A stretch of DNA of 47,658 bases, from positions 1-47,658 of the forward strand of contig JAYMGJ010000352.1 in the NCBI GenBank assembly GCA_037178675.1. Reading direction: 5' to 3'. Positions 32,101-43,170 of this stretch are shown here, in pieces. The stretch comes from Scleroderma bovista (Eukaryota > Basidiomycota > Agaricomycetes > Boletales > Sclerodermataceae). Made by a program: the position numbers and the translations under genes. A model generated the notes under the pieces. That model saw only the letters and a list, made by a program, of their open reading frames with translations. It was not told the DNA's origin and did not search any database. Position 1 is the first letter of the stretch. Every line of letters starts with the position of its first letter.

Positions 32101-34988
32101 CTACTCGCTCATCCACTCCATCTTCTATTTCTTCTCCCCTAGCTCTTGCCGTGCCGATTACGGCTACCTCCTCGGACGAACAACCTCCCTACATGGACCT
32201 GAACGACGTTCTCATCGAGAACGCAACAATAAGGACTCGGAAATCCGCGTCCAACTTGCTTGAACCCCGACTTTTGGTTACGCCGCCTTTGTCACCAAGC
32301 ATGTATCCCCGAGAAGTCCAACCAACTCGTCGTGGCCATCGTCGACATTCTACAGTTAATCCCGTACTTAGTCCTACCATGTCCAGCGCTCCGCTTTCTC
32401 CTCGCCAGCCGTCTGCGGCTCCCTTGTCCCGATCTACACCCACCTCAATCAAGGACTTCGATATTATAAAGCCAATCAGCAAAGGCGCATTTGGTTCAGT
32501 GTTTCTTGCCAAGAAGAAGGTCACTGGTGATTATTACGCTATCAAGGTGTTAAAGAAAGCGGATATGATTGCCAAGAATCAGATTACGAACGTCAAGGCT
32601 GAACGCATGATTCTCATGAAGCAGGCGGAGTCTCCTTTTGTCGCCAAGTTGTACTTTACCTTCCAGAGCAAGGAGAACTTATACTTGGTGATGGAATACC
32701 TTAACGGAGGGGACTGTGCTGCGCTCATCAAATCCTTGGGTTCTCTTCCTGAAGAGTGGACGCGCCAGTATATTGCCGAGGTCGTGCTGGGCCTGGATTA
32801 TTTGCATCAACGTGGTATCGTCCATCGGTTAGTACTTGCTCCCTAGGCACTCATGATTCCTTACTGATTGCTCGTCTGCAGAGACCTAAAGCCAGATAAC
32901 CTGCTCATTGACCAGCATGGCCATCTGAAGCTGACAGATTTCGGTCTAAGCAGGATCGGTCTTTTAGGCCGTCAGACACGGGAGGGTCATCTAGGCTTAG
33001 CTTTACGTCCTCGAACAAGATACGACTCGCGTTCACGTCCTCCTTCTCTTGATTCCGGCTTGATGTCTTCACCGTTGGTAGCAGTTGATCCTGGAAGTTC
33101 ATATTTCAATCAAGGAACACAGAGGGTCTCAGCGTCGCCCTATTCGTTCCCTTCGGATGATGTCAGTGAATCCAGTGGGTCAGAGTCATTGTCCAATTTT
33201 TATCCACGGCGAAGCAAGACAGGCGAGAGCCCTCTGCAGTCATTTGCGAGTGAGCTGACGACGGATTTGCGGTTGTACTCTGGAGGAAACACGCCTCCTG
33301 GCGAGCAGAAGTTTGTTGGCACGCCTGATTACCTAGCTCCAGAGACGATCCTTGGGTTGAGAGGTGACGACGCTGCAGTCGACTGGGTAAAGTCGTTCGA
33401 TTTCCATGATGCCTTGTCACTCACTTCGTTATCAGTGGGCTCTCGGGGTAATAACTTATGAATTTTTGTATGGAATACCACCCTTCCATGCGGAGACCCC
33501 GGAGAAGGTGTTTGAGAATATCCTTTCTGGTCAAATTGAATGGCACGAAGAATGGGTCGAATTTTCTTTCGCAGCCAAGGAATTTATGCAACGATTGATG
33601 GACCGGAATCCGACCACTCGGCTTGGTGCGAATGGTGCTGACGAGGTTAAAACCCACCCATTCTTTGAAGGTATCGAATGGGATAAAGTCACTTCGACAG
33701 AAGCAGCCTTCATACCCCAGGTCACAGATCCAGAGTCGACGGATTATTTCGATCCCCGCGGAGCGATACCACAATTATTCCATGATGACGAAATATCGCT
33801 CACGAACCCCCTCGATAGTCCTGCCTTGAACCCCATAGGCCAGAGTTCTCAACTGCCTTCATCTTCTCTGCCAGTCAACCGAGATTCGGCCCCGTCGCCT
33901 GCCAGTGACGATTTCGGGTCGTTTAGTTTCAAGAACTTGCCGGTACTCAAGCAGGCCAACGACGATGTAATACGCAAACTAAAGACAGACCAACTCACAC
34001 CGATTAGTCACACGCTGGCGGATCCTACGAACATATCGAGGAGGCGGAGCAAATCGCAGCGTCATAAAGCGAAACCCCCAAGTGTTGTGACGGCCATTGA
34101 ACAGAAATTCTCCCAAGGACCACCGTCTCCTTGTACCTCGACCTCGTCGATTGCATCCTCGCCATCGAGAGCGAGCATCCCGCCATCTACACCGGCAAGT
34201 ATCTCCGGTAGCCATACTCGTAAACCCTCTGAATTTGGTGCAATCGAGCGCTTTAAACTCAATTACCTTGAGGGCGTCGAGAGGAGGAATACGATGCCTA
34301 GCCGATTGCGGACGGCATCGATTTCGAGTAGTACTGGAGACTTCTCTGGATCTGAGAATTGGCCAAGCTCTGCAGGACAGGGATCTGGAAACTTTGAGAC
34401 GCCTCCATCTTCTCTGCATTCCATTGACTTGCGCAGGGGACCTGACCCAACCGATCGTGCGGTTACTTGTTTACTTGCAGAGGACAATCCGATCACGGCC
34501 AAGATTATCGAGACGTTGTTGATTCGTCTTGGTTGCCGTTGTGTGGTTGTTGCGGACGGCGCTGAGGCTATCAGCGTCGCGATGGGAGATATCAGTGAGT
34601 GGCGGTGGGTTGTCATGCGCAGAGTGATACTAATCTTGTGGTGGCAGAATTTGACTGTATCCTGATGGACCTGCACATGCCAGTTTGTAAGTACCCGCTC
34701 TTACTAGCATGCCCTGGCACACTGATAAGCGCTTTGCTAGTGGACGGAGAGAGTGCTGCGAGATACATCAAGACTACGACTAACAGGAACAGTTCGACGC
34801 CAATAATCGCTGTCAGTGCCTACAGTGCGGCAGACACGAATGAACCTAATAGTTTGTTTACGGCTTCCTTGGCCAAACCATTGCAGCGAGCGGACCTGCT
34901 TGCTGTGATGAGGAAGCTTGGATTTAAGACGTCGGCTGTGCATGGTGCCTCGTACCCCGCTAAGCTAGTTACGTCCCGTGTGTCCTGA
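29172..34988 (+). CDS. RIM15: Rim15-type kinase: PAS, AGC/Greatwall kinase and response-regulator receiver
   Basis: Six exons: 29172-30727, 30785-32827, 32882-33386, 33436-34594, 34648-34686, 34741-34988. They encode 1,849 residues. Order by residue: Ser-rich N-terminus; PAS-like segment (about 495-600, [20 protein letters not shown]); CRICEC...H...C zinc-finger-like motif (about 668); AGC kinase starting about 1076 with GAFGSV loop, AIKVLKK lysine, HRDLKPDN (about 1196) and DFG (about 1219). About 130 residues separate DFG from APE, the Greatwall/Rim15 hallmark. A C-terminal receiver domain (about 1709-1828) holds LLAEDNP, the phospho-acceptor Asp in CILMDLHMP and the Lys in LAKP. In yeast, Rim15 drives quiescence through endosulfines. 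ATG 29172 is the first in frame. Exon 5 is only 39 nt. Confidence 0.95.
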
Positions 34989-35494
34989 GTGGTTTATTCT
35001 TCGTTATCGTTTTGTGATTGTCTGTCGATTGCACCTATGCCTTGCTTCGTTGACGAGCATCCATGCTTTCGCTTTCTCGCTGCATAGTTGTACGCTAGAC
35101 ACGAGCGCCCATTTGTACGCCTTGCCAATTAGCATTTGTATTCACTGTTCACGTGATTCAGGGGCATGCATTGGATTGCCTGTCCTCTGCCCTCGTCTCT
35201 CCCCATCCACACATCCTGTGCGCTGGTCTCTCCATTCCCTATACCGCACAGACCAGCCACGGAACAACGCATCTGAGCTGACCCCGCCGTAGTCGCCCGC
35301 CAGATTCAAATGCAATCTTATGATCACAGAGGTGAATTCGGTCTTTCTATCTCGGAACCGCTCACATATCACCCCTCCACACAGTCCCATACCCACTCCA
35401 TCGCTATACCACTGTCCCACCCCCATCATCGCGCCCGCCTCAGATTCCCCCTCGACCGCGCCATGCAACTTTGTCATCAGAACAACCGCCACTT
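34989..35494. other. Intergenic, 506 bp
   Basis: No gene is seen between the RIM15 stop and the next ATG. The sequence is C/T-rich from 35180, as expected for a basidiomycete promoter and leader. An out-of-frame ATG at 35463 precedes the chosen start and could act as an upstream start. Confidence 0.5.
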
Positions 35495-37647
35495 ATGTCT
35501 GGTCTCCCGCTCTCCATGCCCCAGCCATCCATACCTGCGAGTCTCACCCCAGGTCGCCAGCGCGCCCAGTCAGCCTGGGATACCTCTGTCCTGAATCTGG
35601 GTCTTCATCCCCCACCCGCTCCATCAGCTTCCTCGCACTTCCCAGGTCACATGTCACTCTATGGTGACTTTTACTTCTCGCAACCCCCGCCTCCCCTCCC
35701 TCCGCCGCCTCCGCCGCCTCCGCCGCCTCTTCCCCAGAGACCGCCCGCCCTGGTCAATCCGCGCCCACCCATTCCTCCAAAACCATCTGCCTTGATCACA
35801 CCTTCGCCACAGAGAAATCCTTTGTACCCACAGTCAATACCAGTCAGTATGGCGCCTGGTTCTTCCGCTATGTTCCCTTGTGATTCGATGTCTCGGTCCC
35901 CATCAGAGGACAAAGAAATAGCTCTTGCCCTTGCCCTCTCCGCTGCAGAGGTCAACCATGAAGAGGAATTGGCCCAAGCATTGGAAGAGTCGCGATTAAT
36001 TACAAACTCGTTCGACGACAACGCCGCCATTTCACAATTATCGCAGCCCTCCCCTTCTACATCCGCAAAACTCACTGCGCCACCGAGCCCAGCAGACAGC
36101 GTCAGTTGGCTTCATTTGTCTACTCCAACCACACCGCAGCATGGTCCGAATTCAATGATCGGTGAACCTCCTCCCTGGAAACAACCAGAAGACAGCAAAA
36201 GTCTTTCAAATAACAATGGACGCCTTACTAATGAGACCTTCCAACCTACCTCAGCAGACACCCGCGATTCCCAGTTTACACCTGCTGATTCAACGCCAGT
36301 TCCCTCGTTGTACTGTAATGTCGTATCTAGCCTTGTCACGAAACCCATTTCTAGTATACCCAGCAGCCCAAACCCCTCCACGACGCATACTCCTCATCCA
36401 CCAACTTCTCCTTCAACAATTTCTTTGGTCCATCCCCCTGGCGAACACCTAGTGTCCCCAGAACCACCCTCTGAGCCCTCATCATCGTCACCACCCCCAT
36501 TTATTAGCAGCGACCATTCCTCGTCGATTTCTCTCGCTACGAAATCCAGCTACACTTTGAACACTGCGTTGGAAAGTAGCGTGTCTTTGACGAAGTCTGC
36601 GAATGGCGACAAGTTCTCCCCTGCAGCGAATAAATCTCCTAGGACACCTGCAAGTCCAGATATGTCTCTGGAGGCCAGTCACCTGAACCTTCACGATGAA
36701 GAGGAAGACGCTGATCCACCCGCACGACCCATCCTTACGTATTCAGCAAATCAATATGTGGACGTTGAGCTGCTAATGGGTGTCTGTAAGTACGGATCTC
36801 CAGTAGATGTACACCTCCTGACCTGGACCGTCAAGCGCTGGGATTTGACCGTCCAGTGATCTCAACAATTCTCACCCCCATGAAGGAACAAATACCTAAT
36901 GTCATCCGGCTTCCATATGCAAAAGGCCCCGCTCTATTCTTTCAAGCCTCAAGCTGGCGTCGCCTGTTGAAATTGATGGCTCGACTCAGTACCACTCGCA
37001 TGGAACCTACATTGGAAGCCCTGGCTGTGGCTCAGCATGAGTTAAAACTACGGACCGTCATACAGTTTGTCAAGGTGAGTGAGCCCGTTCTTGCACGTTC
37101 GTGAGCTTCTGTTGACAGGACCCACAAGGTTCACCACTCTTCGTCTGAATGGAGAACATTGCTCTACTTCACTACTGACATGCCTGTCCCACCGTCTGTG
37201 CAAAGCCCACACCGATACACGAATGGTGACGTTAGTGTACTCCCATTTTCATACACACTTTTTCCGCTCCCGACACTCTTACGTGACGGTCCAGAGACAT
37301 CGATGGTGAAGTACTATGTCGTCCCATCGACCCCGACGACCCCCTACCCCTCCCTCCCCATCAACTTTCCTAACCTGGCTATGTATCTCCAGTCTGCCGT
37401 CCAGGATTCCCGACGGGCTTCCAGTGATACTTCCGGCGGACTGCGGAAGTTGGCTCAATTCATCGATAGTTGCTTTCCTGGCGATGCTGAAACTGCGGCC
37501 GCAATTGACGACGACTCGACGCCGAAGAAAGGGGTTGGTGGCATCTTCAAACGGGTGATAGGGAGGTCAAAAGGGCCTAAGGGGAGCCGAGTGAACGAGG
37601 GGATCTATGACCTTGTCACACCGTTCGTGGCAGATGAATGGGGCTGA
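35495..37647 (+). CDS. Conserved fungal protein with two ubiquitin-interacting motifs
   Basis: Three exons: 35495-36785, 36836-37074, 37129-37647 (2,049 nt, 682 residues). The N-terminal third has a long proline run (about residues 68-100) of SH3/WW- or profilin-binding type. Two motifs then match the UIM pattern (acidic-x-Ala-x3-Ser-x2-Glu): EIALALALSAAE and EELAQALEESRL. A Ser/Thr/Pro-rich linker of about 250 residues follows. The C-terminal 250 residues are folded-looking and conserved in my memory of basidiomycete proteins of unknown function (SWRRLLKLMARLSTTRMEPT, SEWRTLLYFTTDMPVPPSV, GVGGIFKRVIGR). It probably binds ubiquitinated partners through the UIMs, which is inference. The acceptor of intron 1 (36835) was chosen because it keeps LGFDRPVISTILTPMK in frame. 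Confidence 0.85.
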
Positions 37648-38304
37648 TGTGGGTGCAGCGAGACATCCTCGATGTACGCCAAAGAACCTGACCAGTCCCG
37701 TGATAGATAAGAGTCTAGAAGACACGTACGTAGCACATAGTACTATACAAGAGCGCTAGTCGTAGTATTTCGTATTAGCTTGTACATAGCCTTTCTTGCA
37801 AGTAGGATTAGCACCTGGGTTGTCTATATGTATGTGGAAAGTAAACGCGCTGAAAATCAGTGTCATTGGCACTGATTTTGCCTGAATCAATGTCACTGGC
37901 ACTGATCTAGTGGACACTTCTTTTCAGTGTGCACTTTTCGGGGCACTGATTTTCACTGGTATGATGCGAGGGCAGCAAACGCGGGGATGTATGGGCCCAG
38001 TGCTGGTCCAATGTAGAGCGAAACAGGCTAGGAGAACGCAGATGAGCGTGAGGAACAAAGGCGGAATCTGAGGGGCACATAAATTCGCGAAGGGCGATTT
38101 GCTCAGGACGTGGGTCCACAACCAGCACCATCACATGCAAGATGCGAGAAGTCGCGACGGGAATGAGACAGTGCGGGCGGCGGACCGTGGATGGGCCTCA
38201 TATGGTTGCGGTGAACGAGGCTCATAGATGACACAGGCATCTCTCCCTTTGCCCTCTTCTGCTAATTGTAAACCAAACCATCCTCTCAACGTCTAACGCC
38301 AGCG
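37648..38304. other. Intergenic, 657 bp
   Basis: It holds the small inverted-repeat element at 37851-37955 and otherwise no gene I can support. The last 80 bp are C/T-rich (CTCTCCCTTTGCCCTCTTC) and precede the ATG at 38305. Confidence 0.5.
37851..37955. repeat. 105-bp inverted-repeat (MITE-like) element
   Basis: TGAAAATCAGTG at 37851-37862 is the exact reverse complement of CACTGATTTTCA at 37944-37955. A nested 10-bp palindrome (AAAATCAGTG, 7-bp loop, CACTGATTTT) lies at 37853-37879. Further GGCACTGATYT words occur inside. No target duplication flanks it. Confidence 0.6.
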
Positions 38305-39255
38305 ATGCCAAAGAAAAACCGCAATACTGCAGACAGCCAATCCAGCCAACGCGAGGTATGCGAATCCCACACCACACGAGGGGGGACTCTGATGTCGTTT
38401 CAGCATTCTCCTTACCCGACTCTCTCTGCCTCTGGGGGGCCGAGTGTCTTGACTAGGCCCCAGCACAGGCGACAGCAGGAGACTGAGGGGCCACCACGTC
38501 CTTCCGAGTCATTTGTCGCTAACTCTGCCACTTCAGTAGGGTCATCTGCTGTGTTCGAAGAGGTATGATGTTATCTACGCATCCGCGGGCTGGATCTGAA
38601 GTGTCTACATGCGGCGAACCACACAGCCCATGGCGATTGGCCTTGAAAACATCCGCGCCGTCGTACTCAAACCTTTCACTTTCACCGGTCCTGGAGAAAC
38701 ACGGGGGAAGGGCGTGCTGCTGCTACCACGAGTCCGTGCACATGCAGCCATGCATTGCTGACGCTTATCGATCGCACTAGGTGCCGGGCGATATCCAACC
38801 TGTTCCGACAATACTCGACCACACACAGGAAGCACATATGGACCCCATTCCTGGCCCAGCGGAGACTGCTGTTAATGCGCTCGGTTTCGTAGGCACTGGA
38901 TATCGCCAAACCCTTAGCGCTTTCAGTACAGTCATCAATGGCATTACTAGTTTGTCATCCCAATGGCAGACGGTCAAGCTTGACTAATAATCACGCATAG
39001 ATCCATCCACACGCTCAGATTGCCTTGAGTGCATTGAACAGGGCCCCCAAGGTATGCATTGATCACGCCCGATGTTAACGGGAATCTGGACAGCTGATGC
39101 TGTCGCATCCGAGTATCGGCGCATCTATCGGGGGGCTCGTTACTATAATCGAACGAACTTACGAGCCCATCCTGGAAAACAGGTCTTCATCGAAGATCAA
39201 TGCGACGAAAGACATCCTAGTGGATATTGCCCAAGTCGTACTGGAATGCGCGTAG
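38305..39255 (+). CDS. Short uncharacterised protein; possible truncated NLR-type N-terminal region
   Basis: Start ATG at 38305 (MPKKNRNTADSQSSQRE). Supported exons are 38305-38355, 38404-38562, a region from 38781, 39001-39051 and 39094-39255. The internal join between 38562 and 38781 is uncertain: one long intron, or a small exon around 38628-38660. The join into 39001 needs an implausible 28-bp intron, so the model may be wrong or the gene damaged. The protein has a Ser/Pro-rich head, then helices (NALGFVGTGYRQTLSAF, HPHAQIALSALNRAPK, IGGLVTIIERTYEPIL, ILVDIAQVVLECA). The helical part vaguely resembles the helical region before the NACHT in basidiomycete STAND/NLR proteins, but no NTPase follows. 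Low certainty. Confidence 0.4.
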
Positions 39256-39352
39256 TTCATCACAAAGTACTCGGAAACGAAATCTTTCTGTACGCCACCT
39301 ATTCCTGTAGAACAGGATGTAGTACGTAGGTAATCATGTATTACAAGCCCCC

Positions 39353-41776
39353 TCACGTAGCCTTGTGACGAACATTGCGACCCTCAGAATAGTAATTAGA
39401 TTGTGTTGGAGCAGGCTCCATCTGCATGCGTTCCCATGCCCGCTTCGCATTCGTCGCGCCGCAAGTCACCTCTGTGACCGTCTTGAAGGCGTCCATGAGG
39501 ATCTCTATGACAGCCGCGTGATCGAGAGCAAGTTTGTCGCCAGAATCACGGGACAACTGAATAAGCTTATAGAGTCGGGTAACGGTTGGCTTCAATGCCT
39601 CGAAATAAGGCGTGAAATCACTGAGTACGCTTCTCGAAGATAATTGGCCTAGCTTTTGGTCACAGAGACCTTGGATGTCGTTGGGTGTCTTCGCCAAGGC
39701 CCACTGCTTGAGACTGGTCTGCTCGATGTTCCGATCACTGCGAATCTCGTTCGGTGCTTGATAGAGAACGCACACCCAAACGAGAACGTAAATGACCGAT
39801 TCCAGATCATGCGAAAAATTGTGCGTAAAGTTGTTGCTCGGGCTACTATACTCCTGGAGGAGATCAATGGCCATAAATGGTAGGGTGCCCTGCATCATTC
39901 AAAGGCAGATTAGAAAATTAGATGAAACACTAACAGTGCGATCACCGCTTGATACCCCCTGCTTCTCTGCATTGAGCATATCAGCATAATCGAAGTCGAT
40001 AAGGAGGCCACGGTGAAATTGCTTGCTCGCGATGACGTGTTCCCGTTCCTGTCGATCGTGCGATGTAGCAGTCCATGGAGTATCACAGATAAACATGAGA
40101 ATGTTGTTGATACTAATGTCTCGGTGAAGAATATTGTAAACGTCCACAAGAACAAAATGGACTGATAGGGAGGGGAATGAGCATTTGACGAAGTAATGAA
40201 AGTAATATTACTCACCATGGACAATGTCAATGAAAATGCTTACGAGCTCCTGCAAAGAGGAGAATTTGACAAGGGGGTCGCCCACAGGTGTCAGCAGGAG
40301 ACGTTGATGAAGACGAGTCTCTCGAAGTCCTTGTTTCCGACCAAAAATGGTGGCCGGAGCCAGTCTGTGGTTTCATCAGCACCTTCAGTCTGAACCGTCC
40401 AGGCCTCGACTAGCTGGGAAACGCCCAAGAGCCCCTTGATCTTGAGCAGAATTTCCTCCTCCGTATGCTTTCTCCCCTTGTGTGTCCACAGTAATCTTTT
40501 AGGACATAGAGCTTCTTTTTCCTTATCACGAGCCAGGAGCTCGTTCCCCTCCCTCTAATCAAGTAGCTACTGTATAAGTGGTGTAAAACAGTATATGTAG
40601 ACTCGCGAATATAGATTATCCGAGACTTTTGGACTGCGGAAGTGCTGCATGGGCGATACAAGATGGAAGGAGACGCGGCAGGATCAATGAAAGTTGGGTC
40701 AAACCCTAGTTTGTCGAGACTCCCAAAGGAAAGTGTATAAATGACACGGGCAAAGAGGTCAGAGAACTTGTGAAGGTTGCGTCCTAAAGAATGGATCGCA
40801 CCTGAGCGATCGAAGATATGAATGCGGAATTCTTGGCGAACGAGAGAAATGGCAACCACGAAGCGTCTACTAGGCTGTGACATGAACACAGCGTACGCCT
40901 TGCGAGTGATATCGCGTCGCAGTTGGGCGCTGTATGTTGAGGATGTGAGTTCAAGGAAAGAGATAACATTGTGCCATGCAAAACCAGTATCTTGGTCCAG
41001 CTGGCCACAAAGAACAATGTCGGGTTTAATAGACATGTGGCAATTCTCTACTGGCTTTGCGGCATACTGTGAGGACCAGAGACGCAAGTGATGCACCTTG
41101 GATGCTGACCGCGTAAGACGAGTTTCATTCCAACCTTCCAGACTAGATCGGCTGGAATTACTCTGCAGAGCTGGGGGGGTAAACGAGGAAATAATCCCAT
41201 TGAGCCAAGTAGCAACGCCAGCCTCTTCGGAACCAGCGATAGGAATGAGTCCTTCAACAGTCTCTTGCAAGTCTGTGTCAGGAATGTCGCGTGTGACTGG
41301 TTCCCGCCTGAGCGACGCTCTAGAGCGCCTTTTCGAACCTGAAGTAGTGGTGGGCTGCTTGGATGTGGATTGGCGAGTGCTTTTTTGGGGTGGATTAGAT
41401 TGGGACCTCTAGCTAAAGGGCAAGAGTTAGAAGCTCCACTCGGAATAGTGGACTGGCGCAGCAAGTGGGGAATCAGAGAAGGTTCCCAGTAACCACCACG
41501 AAAGAGTGGTGTGTTGTTGGTTGCTTTCAAGAGCTCAGCCCTGATTTCACCGATGTTCTCGAGATGCGAGAGCTGGTACCAAAATACAACATAGTTTCCT
41601 TTAGACCCGGCCTCCTCAAATAGCGTAGCACCCTCAAGTTCAGTGGCAAGGTCGGCGTCAAGAGTGGCAACCTTGAAGACTCTGCCATCCAGCGGGACTG
41701 AGGATGTTTTCGGGCACAGCGGAGTGATAGAAAGGTCGGATATCGCGTTTCGAGGACGGGGAAGAGTGAGGAGCAT
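39353..41776 (-). CDS. FunK1 fungal-type protein kinase with two frameshifts
   Basis: Minus strand, start ATG 41776. The first intron is 41406-41339. The FunK1 N-terminal half runs WSSQYAAKPVENCHMSIKPD, then RRFVVAISL, then RGTSSWLV and LYVLKD. A frame break follows near 40485-40495 before WTHKGRKHTEEEILLKIKGL, and a second near 40341-40348 before QGLRETRLHQRLLLTPVGDP. Introns at 40215-40162 and 39933-39890 then join the catalytic part: HRDISINN loop, LLIDFDYADML (DFD in place of DFG, usual for this family) and GTLPFMAIDLL. It ends at 39353. Both breaks act as one missing base, the second within a T5 run. It is either a recent pseudogene or an intact gene with base-call errors. FunK1 kinases are expanded in Agaricomycetes and have no assigned substrate. 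Confidence 0.8.
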
Positions 41777-41935
41777 CGTCAGATCAGATCACTGGGAGGC
41801 GGAAACAAACGGTGTACAGTAGCAGTTGGAACGACTATCTTCCTCTAACTTAGAGTCTGGCTTTGGGAGACTATTAAGCAGCTTGTTGTGGCCAAACCTA
41901 GCCAAATGCAAGTTCCTGGCACAAGCACGTTGAAT

Positions 41936-43131
41936 ATGTCTGGCTCCCATGTCGTCGATTCCGAGGTCACTCTGACTATTCCTCCACTCTCAGTAGAGGA
42001 TGAAGGTGTGTACCTCATTGCACGCCCGAACAAATTCTAATCTTCATTTCAGACGCCATCATACACACCAGAATAACAAATGATGAACGACCTCTCCGCC
42101 GCATCGTGAAGAAGTTCCACACATATGCCTCTCTAGCGTATGCATCCCCTGTCCAGTCAAGTCATACGGGAAACAGCATAGATGATGCACGAGAGGCGTT
42201 CCTCATTGAACTGTCTTCCTTTGAGCTCTCATTGAAGAAGAGCCTCATGGTCTGCGAGGCTGAGTCCAGGCAAGTAGAGGAGTATCAGCGCGAGCGGCAG
42301 AGAATTGGTGCGTTGTATTCTATCACGAAACTTTGCCTATCACCAGTAACATGCTCTCAGAACAGGAACATGAAGCACTGCGTAGTCAAATCGCAGAACT
42401 CAAGGTTGCACTGGAACACGCGCAGACGGAGCGGAAGAGGATGATAGAATATGATTCTATTGCAGAAAAAATCAACACTCTCCCTGGCCGCGATGAACTA
42501 CTACAGTGCGTGGGCTGTCTCATGTTCACACTGGGCGGATTTGCTGATAGGCATCGGGTCAACTAGGTCGATCTCACTTCTGGAAAATGACATGGCGGCT
42601 ATTCGCGCGGAGCACGAGACGCAGGAGCGTATAATTCGAGGACAAAAATTTGCATTGGATAGCATTGTTATTGACCTTGGGTCATTGCGTCTATTGGGAA
42701 AGGATAGGGATGCTTCACGCCTCGCTACCCCAGTAGCTACGCCTGCGCCTGACCTTCCCGATTCAGACGAAAGTGGGCAGAGTTCGTTACCAAGGGATGA
42801 GGAAAAGCAGGATGGTTTCGAATATGGTGAACTTCCTGAGGGGATGGAAGATGGAGGGGTCGACGGGCCAGCCGATTTGCTGTCATCGTCAAAATTCGGT
42901 CTGTCTGCGCAGGGATTAGTTTCGCGGCAGTCTGGCACACCTCTGTCCTCACAGAGGGGGCCACAGTCTCAAGGTGCCGTGCCAGCTGATGGTGATGATG
43001 ATGACATAGAGATGGGAGAGGTCGCTGAGGATCCGAAACAACCCAAAGCCAAGAGAAAGCTCCGGGAAGAGCTAGAGGAAGGAGAGGCAAGCGACTCGAG
43101 TAGTGCGCTGTCTGATCCTCCAGACGACTGA
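41936..43131 (+). CDS. THO7: THO complex subunit 7 homolog
   Basis: Four exons: 41936-42005, 42053-42307, 42361-42505, 42567-43131 (1,035 nt, 344 residues). The THOC7/Mft1 domain spans roughly residues 30-210: RPLRRIVKKFHTYASLAY, REAFLIELSSFELSLKKSLM, ESRQVEEYQRERQRI, then a long coiled coil (EALRSQIAELKVALEHAQ, YDSIAEKINTLPGRDELLQ, ENDMAAIRAEHETQ). The tail from about residue 225 is acidic and disordered (GDDDDIEMGEVAED, SSALSDPPDD), as in other fungal members. THO couples transcription to mRNA export in the nucleus. The ATG is the first in frame and lies 159 bp from the divergent FunK1 start. The gene converges on tRNase Z with only 39 bp between stops. Confidence 0.93.
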
Positions 43132-43170
43132 AGTGGTATTTCGAAACGACCGTACTCGTGTCATAAAGTT

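Noticed and set aside
35671..36075. Minus-strand glycine-rich frame
   Set aside because: Reverse reading of the polyproline-encoding tract of the UIM protein.
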